DNA of 56,854 bases from assembly GCA_903860195.1 (NCBI GenBank), contig CAIOPO010000017.1:1-56854 (forward strand). The letters are read 5' to 3'. Under the pieces are notes generated by a model. The model made no database searches, was not told where the DNA came from, and saw only the letters and a program-made list of their open reading frames with translations. The first letter of the stretch is position 1. Each line of letters starts with the position of its first letter. Below are positions 34,932 to 43,237 of this stretch, one piece after another. Position numbers and translations under genes: made by a program. Source of the DNA: an uncultured Opitutia bacterium. GTDB taxonomy: Bacteria; Verrucomicrobiota; Verrucomicrobiia; Opitutales; UBA953.

Positions 34932-35300
34932 TCAAGTCGACGACGGGCCGGCGATCCTCAGCTCCTCCACGATCCGGCCTCCGACAAGGTGCTCCTCCAC
35001 GATGCGCACGATATTTTCGGGCGTGCAGCGTGAATACCAGACGCCCTCCGGGTAGACCACCGCGACGGGGCCTTCGCAACAGATGCGCAGACAGTCCGCC
35101 TTGGAGCGCTGAATCCCGCCGGGACCCGCCAGTCCCCTGTCACGCAAGGCCGCCTTCAAAGCCTCCCAGGAGGCGGCGCCCGTCCGCTCGTCGGCGCAGG
35201 CCTGCCCGCAGGAGCGCGAGCAAAGGAAGATGTGACGCCGGGTCCGATCCAAGCCGAGGGAAGCCGCGGTCGAGACGGCTTGGGATTTTAATTCACCCAT
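34932..35300 (-). CDS. Thioredoxin-like [2Fe-2S] ferredoxin
   Basis: The 122-residue product has the four cluster cysteines in the thioredoxin-like ferredoxin pattern. The first two are in [13 protein letters not shown] and the others in [19 protein letters not shown], followed by [18 protein letters not shown]. Such proteins carry one [2Fe-2S] cluster and move electrons in the cytoplasm. Its ATG at 35300 lies six bases after a good -10 box, so the mRNA is probably leaderless. The partner is not obvious from neighbours. Confidence 0.88.
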   Translation of the reverse strand: MGELKSQAVSTAASLGLDRTRRHIFLCSRSCGQACADERTGAASWEALKAALRDRGLAGPGGIQRSKADCLRICCEGPVAVVYPEGVWYSRCTPENIVRIVEEHLVGGRIVEELRIAGPSST

Positions 35301-35306
35301 GACGGG

Positions 35307-35334
35307 AAAATAAGACTGATTTCATTTAAATCAA
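35307..35334 (-). promoter_or_regulatory. Promoter of the ferredoxin gene, probably leaderless
   Basis: On the minus strand TTGATT (35334-35329), a 16-base spacer and TATTTT (35312-35307), with only six bases before the ATG at 35300. This is the same geometry as the promoter at 7983-8010. Confidence 0.65.
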
Positions 35335-35419
35335 ACTGCTGATTAACAATGGTTTAAGGCAAAGTAAGTCGGACCATTATTTATAAACTTAACGCAACTA
35401 TTTTGCATTGAAAGGGCTT

Positions 35420-35459
35420 GGTGTTTTTCAGGCTAACCCCCGCTATGCTGAAAAACACC
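35420..35459. repeat. 12-bp perfect inverted repeat enclosing the lipoprotein start codon
   Basis: GGTGTTTTTCAG (35420-35431) and CTGAAAAACACC (35448-35459) are exact complements separated by 16 bases. The ATG at 35445-35447 lies at the end of that spacer. In mRNA this would form a hairpin with the start codon in the loop next to the 3' arm; in DNA it is an operator-like dyad. Confidence 0.8.
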
Positions 35460-35876
35460 CACCTCATCCTCCTCGCGGCCGCGCTGCTGTTCGGCTGCGC
35501 ACACGCCCAGAACGTCCGCACCACCGGCGAAATCGGAAGCGCCCGCCTGCAAGGCCGTAGCTTCACCATCGACGGCGACTCAGGCGCGGCCGGACAAGTC
35601 GCGGAAGCCCTGAAGTCCGCCGGCATGAAGCAGGGCGAAAAAGGGCGCGCCGACTTCATCATGACCGTCGCGCGTGAAGAGCGTCCGGTCACGCGGCGCC
35701 TTCACACTGGCGGCAAGAACGGCGTGGCCTACGACCGTACGACCAACGGTCCGGTCCTGACCCTCACCGTGACGGCCGCGTCCTCCCCTGCCGTCCCCAT
35801 CTTCACCGCGACGGCTGAAAATGAGGACGTCGGAGCCTTCGCCTCGGCCGCAGTCGCGGCGATGAAGCGCGAATGA
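35445..35876 (+). CDS. Small lipoprotein of unknown function
   Basis: I do not recognise the family. The 143-residue product has a lipoprotein signal (KNTHLILLAAALLFGCAHA) with lipobox LFGC and acylated Cys18. The mature part is a small alpha/beta domain with SFTIDGDSGAAGQVAEALKS and ADFIMTVAREERP, and it ends with FASAAVAAMKRE. It is probably anchored to a membrane leaflet facing the periplasm. It is preceded by an AT-rich intergenic stretch, unlike its GC-rich surroundings, and its start codon sits in a 12-bp inverted repeat, so its expression may be tightly controlled. Confidence 0.78.
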   Translation: MLKNTHLILLAAALLFGCAHAQNVRTTGEIGSARLQGRSFTIDGDSGAAGQVAEALKSAGMKQGEKGRADFIMTVAREERPVTRRLHTGGKNGVAYDRTTNGPVLTLTVTAASSPAVPIFTATAENEDVGAFASAAVAAMKRE

Positions 35877-35884
35877 GCGGACGT

Positions 35885-35920
35885 CAGGGTCCGGCGGCCC
35901 TTCAGGGCAGCCGGGCCCTG
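35885..35920. repeat. Long hairpin between convergent lipoprotein and NuoM-like genes
   Basis: An 11-base outer stem (35885-35895 with 35910-35920, one G-U) and a four-base inner stem (GCCC TTCA GGGC). It overlaps the last codons of the NuoM-like gene. There is no T run on either side, so it could be a weak bidirectional terminator or an mRNA 3'-end stabiliser. Confidence 0.5.
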
Positions 35921-37245
35921 GGCGCCAGCAGCCTCTCGGCGAGCTCATGCCTCGCCTCCACCACCGAGGGACTGAACCATCCGGCGAAGATCACGGCGAC
36001 CAGGATGAGCACGATGCCGACCCTTTCGCGCGAGGTCTCGCGCAAGGAGACCGAGGTGGCGGGGCGCTTACCGGTGAAGAAGGCGAAGTAGGCGCGGAGC
36101 ATCGAGACCCCGTTCAGCAACGCGACGGCGGCCAGCAGGCCGCAGGCCCAGAGTCCATGCTGGAAACTTCCGCTGATCAGCAGCTCCATCGGGACGAAGC
36201 CGACCGTGCCCGGAAAGCCCACGACGCCGAGGCCGGAGACGAGGAAGACCAGGGCCAGGCCCGGCACTTGGTCATAATGCCCATGATGTTCGGCGAGAGA
36301 CAGCCGGCCGAAACGGGATTCGAGCGCCCGCAGCGAATACCCGAGACCGGCCAGACAGAGCACCACCGGACCCCAGAGGCACAGCGAAGCGGTCAAGCCC
36401 GACAACGTGCCCGAGAGGACGCCGAACATGACGAGTGAAGTCTTGCTCAGCGCCAGGAAGGCGAAGAAGCGCCGGGCGTCGGCCTGCACGACCGCCATGC
36501 CGGAGGCATAAATGGCCGTGGCCATGCAGGCCCAGGAGCCGGACTCGAGCATCCAGGCGGGGGCGGAAGGCAGCACCAGGCGGACGGTCGCCACCACCTC
36601 CACCATCGGCAGCACGAAGAGCGAAGCCGCCGCGAAACTGGCGCGCTGAAAGAGGGACGGCATCCAGCCGTGCAGGGGGAAGATGCCTCCGCAAAGCTTG
36701 AGGGCGAGGAGCAGGAGCCCGACCGTCCAGACCTGACCGACGTCCTGGCGGACCAGCCATCCGGAGGCGAGCAGCAGGATAAACGGAGTGAAATAGAGAA
36801 GGAATACCCGGGCGGGCCGGCCACCCGACAGCAGATCCCAGGCCGGGAGCAAGGAGAACAGGGCCATCGTGCCGATGAGCATTCCGCCGTCGACGCAGCA
36901 GAAGAGCAGCGGCGTGAGCACGGAAGAAAGGAGAACGCGCACGCAGCCGGTCCGCGTGACGTCGGACTTGGCCGTGCCGAGCAGCGTGAGGAGATGGAGG
37001 AACGCCAGCACGGGGACCATCGGGGCCGCCAGCGCGTCCACGGACACCGTGCCGACCCCGGGCAGCTGGGAATCCTTGCCGGCATGCGTCAGCCAGACGC
37101 CGAGGGCCGCCGCCGTCTGGGCCCACAGCGCGGTCAGGGTCCGCGAAGCGAAGGACTCCGCGCCCTGGGCCTTCAGGAGGCTGACTGCCCCGGCCAGCGG
37201 CAGGGCCAGCACGAGCAGAAGCCACTGTCCGGATTCGACGCTCAT
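35902..37245 (-). CDS. Second proton-translocating antiporter-like subunit (NuoM/NuoN type) of the Dab operon
   Basis: The 447-residue, strongly hydrophobic protein of the complex I/Mrp antiporter family (PF00361) has about 12-14 membrane segments. The broken-helix lysine region reads LLALKLCGGIFPLHGWMPSL, and the second-half motif is VVQADARRFFAFLALSKTSL. The first-half glutamate of the WE motif appears replaced by aspartate (PAWDLLSGG). It overlaps dabB by four bases (ATGA) and ends the sulP-dabA-dabB transcript. The described Dab systems have one such subunit, so this may be an extra ion-conducting subunit or a partner for a shortened DabB. No nuo genes are nearby. Confidence 0.85.
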   Translation of the reverse strand: MSVESGQWLLLVLALPLAGAVSLLKAQGAESFASRTLTALWAQTAAALGVWLTHAGKDSQLPGVGTVSVDALAAPMVPVLAFLHLLTLLGTAKSDVTRTGCVRVLLSSVLTPLLFCCVDGGMLIGTMALFSLLPAWDLLSGGRPARVFLLYFTPFILLLASGWLVRQDVGQVWTVGLLLLALKLCGGIFPLHGWMPSLFQRASFAAASLFVLPMVEVVATVRLVLPSAPAWMLESGSWACMATAIYASGMAVVQADARRFFAFLALSKTSLVMFGVLSGTLSGLTASLCLWGPVVLCLAGLGYSLRALESRFGRLSLAEHHGHYDQVPGLALVFLVSGLGVVGFPGTVGFVPMELLISGSFQHGLWACGLLAAVALLNGVSMLRAYFAFFTGKRPATSVSLRETSRERVGIVLILVAVIFAGWFSPSVVEARHELAERLLAPRARLP

Positions 37246-38594
37246 CGGTCATCTGTCCTACCGGACCGTCCCTCCAGAAAACCGGACCATGCGCGCTCAC
37301 GGGCGTCAAACCAGCGGAACAAGGCCAGGAAGGGCCGGGCCACGAGCCGGTCCAGCAGGGCGTCCAGATGTCCGCGCTCGATCGAGAAACGGTAAAGTCG
37401 GTGGCGGAGTCCCTCGGGCAGACGGTCCTCCCAGCCCGGCCGCTCGGGCGCGGGGCGTTCGCCAATCGCGTCTTCGAGCTGGTGATGGTCGTGCAGCAGG
37501 CTGGGGGCGCGGAGGAACTGCAGCGTGCGGAGACAGGCGTGTCCGAGCAGGTGGATCAGGGCCAGCCACCTGAGGCCGAGTCCGATTTCGGCGATGATCA
37601 GTCCGACCTGCGTCAAGGAGGCGAAGGCCAGGGCCGACTTGATGTCGGTCTGGACGCGGCCCGAAAGGAAGGCGACCGCGGAGGTCACGAGCCCCAGGCC
37701 CACGACCAGCGCGGAAAGCCAGGGGGCGCTGTCGAGGATCGGACTCACGCGCAGCAGGAGGAACGCCCCGAGGTGCACGGACAGCGCCCCGTAGAAGATG
37801 GCGCTCGACGGCGTGGGCCCCTCCATCGCGCGCGGGAGCCAGCCCGAGAACGGGGCCAGCGCGGACTTGCCGGCGGCGGCCAGCACGAAGAGCACGCCCA
37901 GCAGCGCGAAATGGGGCCCGATGAGCAGGGGGTCGTGCTCCGGCCAGGCGTGCCTTCCCACGATGTGGTCGAAGTCTCCGGCGCCGTTGAGCTCGTGCAT
38001 GACGATGGCGGCGAGCATGAGCGCGGCGTCGCCGAACCGGTAGACGATCCAGACGCGCAAGCCGTTGCGCGGCGGAGCCGGACGGTCCTGGAAGAAGGCG
38101 ATGAGGAGCACGGAGGAAAGGCCGACCATCTCCCAGCCCACGAAGAGCGTCTCACAGGTGTCGGCGAGCGAGGCCAGCAGCATCCCGAGCAGGAACACCG
38201 AGAAGAGCACGAAGAACCTGGCATACCCGCGTTCGCGGTGGAGGTAGCGGGTCGAGAAGGCGGCGATGACCGAGCAGAGGACGAACGTCAGGACCACGTA
38301 GGAGAGCGACAGGACGTCGAGGAGGAACTGGAACTTGAGATGGTAGTCCGCAGTGATGACCCAGTCACCGAGCTCGATGGCGTGCCACGGAGTGCCGGTG
38401 GCCAGCATGACCGCGCCGGCCGCAGAAGCCATGATCAGGCCGGACCATGCAACTCCCTGGATCAGTCCGCCGACCGTCCGCTCCGAGAGCGTGCGCCCCG
38501 CCAGCGCCGCGCCGAGGAAGGCGGCCAAAGGCACGAAAGGCGCGACCAGGACGGCGAGCCCGAGGAAAGTGAGGAGCTGTTCGGCGGCGGGCAC
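37242..38594 (-). CDS. dabB: Inorganic carbon transporter subunit DabB (NuoL-like)
   Basis: The 450-residue membrane protein is NuoL/antiporter-like. It has LFVGWEMVGLSSVLLIAFFQ (the glutamate of TM5), the lysine hairpin AAGKSALAPFSGWLPRAMEG followed by PTPSSAIFYGALSVHLGAF, and VQTDIKSALAFASLTQVGLI. The C-terminal part (about 370-450) is soluble and arginine-rich. DabB is thought to pass a cation down its gradient to drive DabA. It lies three bases after dabA and overlaps the NuoM-like gene. It is shorter than classical NuoL, which lends interest to the added third subunit. Assignment as DabB rests on the dabA neighbour. Confidence 0.88.
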   Translation of the reverse strand: MPAAEQLLTFLGLAVLVAPFVPLAAFLGAALAGRTLSERTVGGLIQGVAWSGLIMASAAGAVMLATGTPWHAIELGDWVITADYHLKFQFLLDVLSLSYVVLTFVLCSVIAAFSTRYLHRERGYARFFVLFSVFLLGMLLASLADTCETLFVGWEMVGLSSVLLIAFFQDRPAPPRNGLRVWIVYRFGDAALMLAAIVMHELNGAGDFDHIVGRHAWPEHDPLLIGPHFALLGVLFVLAAAGKSALAPFSGWLPRAMEGPTPSSAIFYGALSVHLGAFLLLRVSPILDSAPWLSALVVGLGLVTSAVAFLSGRVQTDIKSALAFASLTQVGLIIAEIGLGLRWLALIHLLGHACLRTLQFLRAPSLLHDHHQLEDAIGERPAPERPGWEDRLPEGLRHRLYRFSIERGHLDALLDRLVARPFLALFRWFDARERAWSGFLEGRSGRTDDR

Positions 38595-38597
38595 GGT

Positions 38598-41500
38598 TCA
38601 GGCGGCGGGTGGCTTGATTTCCGCGAATTCGAGATGGTCACGCCATCCGGCGTACCATTCACGGGAGGAGGCGGCCGCAGGCAGGGCGGCCACGGCGGGA
38701 CGATGGGGCTCGAAGGCGCCCTCCCGGTAGAGCGCGATCGCGCCCGTCGCGGGATCCATCACCGCGAGCTGCACCCACCGGTTGGCCACGGCCGCCCGGA
38801 CGGCCGGATTGGACCGCATCACGCCGAGCACCGCGTCCTGCGAAGCCTCGACGACGAAGAGGAGCCGGAGCGGCTCATGGATCTCGACCATCTGCCAGGG
38901 CAGTCCGGTGCGAAGGTCGCTCTGGGCGCCGTCCATCACCCCGAGGAGACCGGTGATGTTGTGGGGCAGCTTGGAGCCCGAACCCCATCCGGGCGAGTCG
39001 ACGTAGGAGAAATAGTACTCGAGGTTGATGCCGGAGCACACCGGCACGACCGCCCCGAGGATCCGTGAGAGCACCGGGACGCCCTCGGAGTCGCAGTCCG
39101 GGTCGTAGGAGACGAGGAAGGCCCGCCGGTCGAGGAAAAGGCCGCGGGTGCGGTCCCGTCTGCCGACGACGCAGACCGCGTTGGTGGCGTGACCCCACTC
39201 CGGCCTGACCTGCGAGAGGTCCTCCGCCCGCGCCTCCATGTGCCGCTTGGCCTCGTCGTGGTCCAGGCCGAGGGAGGCGGAGCCGAAGCGGCGGGCGCGC
39301 TCATGGGCGTTGCGGCGCGCGGCCTCCTCCACCGCGGCGCGGGCGGCGTCGAACTCCTGCCGCAGCGAGGACGGCACGCGGTCGGTGTCATAGAAGGCGA
39401 AGTCGTCCGAGGAGGTGTTGTGCATGCCGCCGACGAAGACGGTGTCCTCGGGCACCGTGAATCCTTTGGCGCGCAAGCCCGACCGGACCCTCGGGTCATT
39501 GAGGATCTCGGCGGCGGCGCGCGCGTTGGGGCCCCCTCTGCCGCCGCCGCAGGCGCCGCAGTCATGGGCGGACTCATGCGGGTTGTTCATGCTCGTGGAT
39601 CCGTGGCCGAAGATCAGCACCAGCCGGGCGAACTCGGAGCGCAGGCCGAGGTCGCCGAGCAGGCGTTCGGCGATGGCGAGCCTTTCGGCGCAGCTGAAGC
39701 CATGTCCGTCCTCGTGCGGCGAAGGCGCTTCGCCCGTCCGCTCCAGCTGCAGCCGCGTGGCGGGCGGAGGCTCGATGAACCGCCCGAAGGAGGATCGAAC
39801 CTTGGCGCTGAGCCGGGGGAACAGGACCTGCATGACGAGCGGCACGGTGGCGAGCAGGCCCAGCGCGGCCGAAAAGAAGGCGCCGCCGACCATGCGCCTG
39901 CTGCCGCCGTGGAAACCGCGCAAGGCCATCCCGAGCCGCCGACGGTGCGCCCGGCGGCGGTCGGCCTCCCGCTCCTGGCTCCGTTCGACGCGTTCCGAGA
40001 CCCAGTGCGCGGGGCGCACCACGACGGGACAGAGCGGGACGAAATCCGCCGCCGCGGCCCCGCGGTAGTACATCACGACTCCGAAGAAGCCCGCCGCGCC
40101 GAACGTCTCGCACGCCGGGGCGACCTCCTCGAGATGCCGACGCACCGACTCCTCGCGCTCATCGATGCAGAACACGGCCTGGAAGGAGGGGCGTCCGCTC
40201 CGGGCGGACCGACGCGCGGCCGAAAGGGCGAGCGCGTCCAAGGTCTGGACCCGGAAGCGATGCTCATAGGCGAGATGGAAGATGCGCCGGCGCTCAAAGG
40301 AGGAGAAGCCCTCGATCTCGAGGAGAAGCGCCGTCCAGCCGGACGGGCTCAGACGGAACAGCGACTCAGGTGCCCAGCCCAGCACCTGGGCGAGCTGGAA
40401 GACCAGGAAGGCCCGCTGCTTGTCGCGGTCCTCGGGCGCGGCGCTGCGCATCAGCCAGAGCTCGTCGCGCAGCTCGGTGAGCGGCAGGTCGAGGCCGAGC
40501 GAATCCCGCGCTACGGCCCGCAGGGCCAGCCGCTCGAGCAGCAACCGCACCGCGAGGAACTCGACCAACGTGCCGGGAGGGACCGGACGATGAACCCGGT
40601 CGGAGCGCTGCTCGACATGCCAAAGCATCCCGGCCCAGCCCTTGAGGGCCAGCAACGAAGCCGCCACGAAGGCCTCCGTCTCCTCTTCCTGGACGCCGAG
40701 GGCGGCCAGCGAGTCGCCGAGGGATTCCTCGGGCGAAAGCCCGCGCCGTTCGATGTCGCGCAGGATCGGCCCGAGGTCCGCGGACCACCATGCGGCTGAG
40801 CCGCGTCCGTCGGCGTAGAGGCGGCAGAAGGACTTGAAGAACCCTTCGTCACGGCGGGGGAGTTCGGCGTGCGCGATGCCCTGGTCGAGGAACGCGCCGC
40901 AGAATCTGACGAGATGCTCATGGACGAGCAGGTCGCTGTCCGCGCCGCCGGCGGCGAGCAGCCGGTCGCGATGCCGGAGGGGCGGCTCGTTCACATGCAC
41001 GCGCTCCGCCGCGCGGGACACGCCCGCGACGCAGACCTCCCAGAGCACGGCGAGGGAGAAGGACTCCCAGCGGGCGTCGTCCCACTCCTCCATGCGTCCT
41101 TCCTGGAAACGTCGGAAAAGGCGGGCCGCCCACTCGGGAGCGGCCTGTTCCGGAGCGGAGCTCCTGAGGCGGCACATGACCCAGTGGCGCGTCGCCGTCA
41201 CCAGTCGGCGTCGGGAGACTTCGGAGACGTCGGGCCGCGCGCGGTCAAGAGCGTCGCTTTCCGCCATGAGCCAGTCCAGCTCAGGCCCCTCCCCCATCCG
41301 CAGCGGGTGCTCCAGCATGGCGAGCCTCAGTTCCCACCGGGTCGAAAGCCCCTGGAGCGTCTCATCGGAGCGGCGCCCGAGGTCCTGGCGCAGCACTTCA
41401 CGGAGTTCGGAAAAAAGGATGCGTCCTCGCCGCAGCTCCTCGCGATAACGGTCCTCGGCGAGGAAAGGCTCGCAACCGAAGACCTGCGCCCCCTTCCGGA

Positions 41501-41666
41501 CGGCGTCGTCAAAAGTCAGATTCTCAAAGGCATGAAGGGTGTTGTGGTGGATGAACACCCCGATGGGACCTTGGGCGGGCAGCAGGTGGGCGGCGCGGGC
41601 GACCGCTTCGCGGATCCGGGCGGCATGGCCCTTGGGCGGGCGGACGGACGGATCGGAGCCGGACAT
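38598..41666 (-). CDS. dabA: Inorganic carbon transporter subunit DabA (UPF0753/DUF2309)
   Basis: The 1,022-residue protein is a full-length DabA. The carbonic-anhydrase-like zinc site can be placed: Cys500 and Asp502 in QAVFCIDEREESVRRHLEE, His688 in LIFGHGSTSMNNPHESAHD and Cys703 in DCGACGGGRGG. The His-Cys spacing of 15 equals that recalled for the characterised Halothiobacillus DabA2 (H524, C539). The N-terminal HHNTLHAFENLTF is also a family hallmark. DabA converts CO2 to bicarbonate on the cytoplasmic face when coupled to DabB. It starts two bases after sulP and is followed by dabB, forming one operon. Confidence 0.95.
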   Translation of the reverse strand: MSGSDPSVRPPKGHAARIREAVARAAHLLPAQGPIGVFIHHNTLHAFENLTFDDAVRKGAQVFGCEPFLAEDRYREELRRGRILFSELREVLRQDLGRRSDETLQGLSTRWELRLAMLEHPLRMGEGPELDWLMAESDALDRARPDVSEVSRRRLVTATRHWVMCRLRSSAPEQAAPEWAARLFRRFQEGRMEEWDDARWESFSLAVLWEVCVAGVSRAAERVHVNEPPLRHRDRLLAAGGADSDLLVHEHLVRFCGAFLDQGIAHAELPRRDEGFFKSFCRLYADGRGSAAWWSADLGPILRDIERRGLSPEESLGDSLAALGVQEEETEAFVAASLLALKGWAGMLWHVEQRSDRVHRPVPPGTLVEFLAVRLLLERLALRAVARDSLGLDLPLTELRDELWLMRSAAPEDRDKQRAFLVFQLAQVLGWAPESLFRLSPSGWTALLLEIEGFSSFERRRIFHLAYEHRFRVQTLDALALSAARRSARSGRPSFQAVFCIDEREESVRRHLEEVAPACETFGAAGFFGVVMYYRGAAAADFVPLCPVVVRPAHWVSERVERSQEREADRRRAHRRRLGMALRGFHGGSRRMVGGAFFSAALGLLATVPLVMQVLFPRLSAKVRSSFGRFIEPPPATRLQLERTGEAPSPHEDGHGFSCAERLAIAERLLGDLGLRSEFARLVLIFGHGSTSMNNPHESAHDCGACGGGRGGPNARAAAEILNDPRVRSGLRAKGFTVPEDTVFVGGMHNTSSDDFAFYDTDRVPSSLRQEFDAARAAVEEAARRNAHERARRFGSASLGLDHDEAKRHMEARAEDLSQVRPEWGHATNAVCVVGRRDRTRGLFLDRRAFLVSYDPDCDSEGVPVLSRILGAVVPVCSGINLEYYFSYVDSPGWGSGSKLPHNITGLLGVMDGAQSDLRTGLPWQMVEIHEPLRLLFVVEASQDAVLGVMRSNPAVRAAVANRWVQLAVMDPATGAIALYREGAFEPHRPAVAALPAAASSREWYAGWRDHLEFAEIKPPAA

Positions 41667-41667
41667 T

Positions 41668-43140
41668 TCAGGCGGACTTCCCGCCGACCGTCCTGCAGGA
41701 CCTCGGCCGCCCTTCGGCGGCGGGCTTGTACCACTCCTCGCCGGATTCCTCGATGCAGACCTTGCCGCCCGTACGACCGTGGTTCTGGGCCCAGCTCTGG
41801 ATCGCCTCGAAGGCGGCGTGGTCGATGTAATCCACCGCCAGGTCGACCTCGACCGAGGAGCCGGCGGGGAGCTTGGCGAGCTCGGCGCTCAGCCGCGGGA
41901 CGGTGGCGAAGGTGAGCGTGCCGCGGATCTGGACCGCCTGGACGCCGCCCCTCTCGGTGACGACCACCTGGCAGAGCGAGAGCCTGCGCAGGGCGAAGAA
42001 GACGGAGACGGCCACTCCCAGGCCGACGCCGGCGAGGAGGTTGATGCAGGTCACGCCGATGACCGTGACCCAGTAGATCTTGACCTCGTTGTGGACGGTC
42101 AGGTCGCGGATGTGATGGAAGTTGACGAGATTGACCCCGACGTGCACCAGCAGGCCGGCGAGCACGGCCAGCGGAATGGCCTCGATGTAGCCGGAAAGCA
42201 GGAGCACGCTGAGCACCACCCAGACGCCGTGCAGGACAGCGGACCAGCGGGAGGCGGCGTTGGCGGCGATGTTGGCGGAGGAGCGGACGATGACGCCCGT
42301 GACGGGCAGGCCGCCGAGCAGGCCCGAGACCAGGTTGCCGGCGCCCTGGGCGGAGAGCTCCTTGTCCAGGTCGCAGCGCGCCCCGGAATGCAGCTTGTCC
42401 GTCGCCACCGCGCAGAGGAGCGACTCGACGCTGGCGATGACGGCCAGAGTGAGCACGGCGACGATGAACACGCCCCAGTCGGCGGGCAGCTTGAGCTGGG
42501 TGAACGCGAGCGCGTCGGGAAGGTCGACGCGCTTGACGTCCATCTTCACCAGCAGGGACAGCGCGGTGCCCAGCAGGACGGCGACCAGGGCTCCGGGCAC
42601 GGAACGCACGGCGGGCCAGGGAATCCGCTTCCACAGGACGAGCACGGCGATGGTGACCACGCCGAGGATGGCGGCGTCGACGTTCATGCCGCCGAGCTTG
42701 GAGGGCAGCGCGATCAGGTTGCGAAGAGGCGAACTGTCCGGCGAGCCGCCGATCATGACGTGCAGCTGCGCGAGGGCGATGGAGATCCCGATGCCGGCCA
42801 GCATGCCGTGGACCACGGAGGGAGCGATGAGCAGCGCGCCTCGGGCGACCTTGAACCAGCCGAGAAGGAGCTGGACGGCGCCGGCGCAGGCGGTGGCCAC
42901 GCACATGACCTCCCAGCCGAGCTGCTGAACCATGCCGAAGACGACGACGGTCAGGCCCGCCGCCGGGCCGGAGACCTGCAACGGCGCGCCGGCCAGGAGT
43001 CCGGTGACGATGCCGCCGGCGGCCGCCCCGATCAGACCGGCGATGATGGGTGCGCCCGAAGCGAGGGCGATGCCGAGCGAGAGCGGCACGGCCACGAGGA
43101 AAACCACGATGGATGCGGGGAGGTCTCGGCGGAGATTCAT
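41668..43140 (-). CDS. SulP-family anion (probable bicarbonate) transporter with STAS domain
   Basis: The product is 490 residues from ATG 43140 (alternative ATG 43164). The start is chosen because NLRRDLPASIVVFLVAVPLS is the usual N-terminus. The SulP core has LSLGIALASGAPIIAGLIG, SGPAAGLTVVVFG and GLLGGLPVTGVIVRSSANI. A C-terminal STAS domain (about 395-470) has EVDLAVDYIDHAAFEAIQSW. SulP proteins move sulfate, bicarbonate or other anions with Na+ or H+. As the first gene of a run containing dabA and dabB, bicarbonate is the likely substrate here; that is inferred from context. Confidence 0.9.
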   Translation of the reverse strand: MNLRRDLPASIVVFLVAVPLSLGIALASGAPIIAGLIGAAAGGIVTGLLAGAPLQVSGPAAGLTVVVFGMVQQLGWEVMCVATACAGAVQLLLGWFKVARGALLIAPSVVHGMLAGIGISIALAQLHVMIGGSPDSSPLRNLIALPSKLGGMNVDAAILGVVTIAVLVLWKRIPWPAVRSVPGALVAVLLGTALSLLVKMDVKRVDLPDALAFTQLKLPADWGVFIVAVLTLAVIASVESLLCAVATDKLHSGARCDLDKELSAQGAGNLVSGLLGGLPVTGVIVRSSANIAANAASRWSAVLHGVWVVLSVLLLSGYIEAIPLAVLAGLLVHVGVNLVNFHHIRDLTVHNEVKIYWVTVIGVTCINLLAGVGLGVAVSVFFALRRLSLCQVVVTERGGVQAVQIRGTLTFATVPRLSAELAKLPAGSSVEVDLAVDYIDHAAFEAIQSWAQNHGRTGGKVCIEESGEEWYKPAAEGRPRSCRTVGGKSA

Positions 43141-43237
43141 GGGGGTGTGCCCCAAAATGAGCATGGGCGGCAGAAGTCAACGACACCTCCACCCCGCCCC
43201 GCAAATGCGACCCCGGCTTTGCAGGGCCGTCACACGG

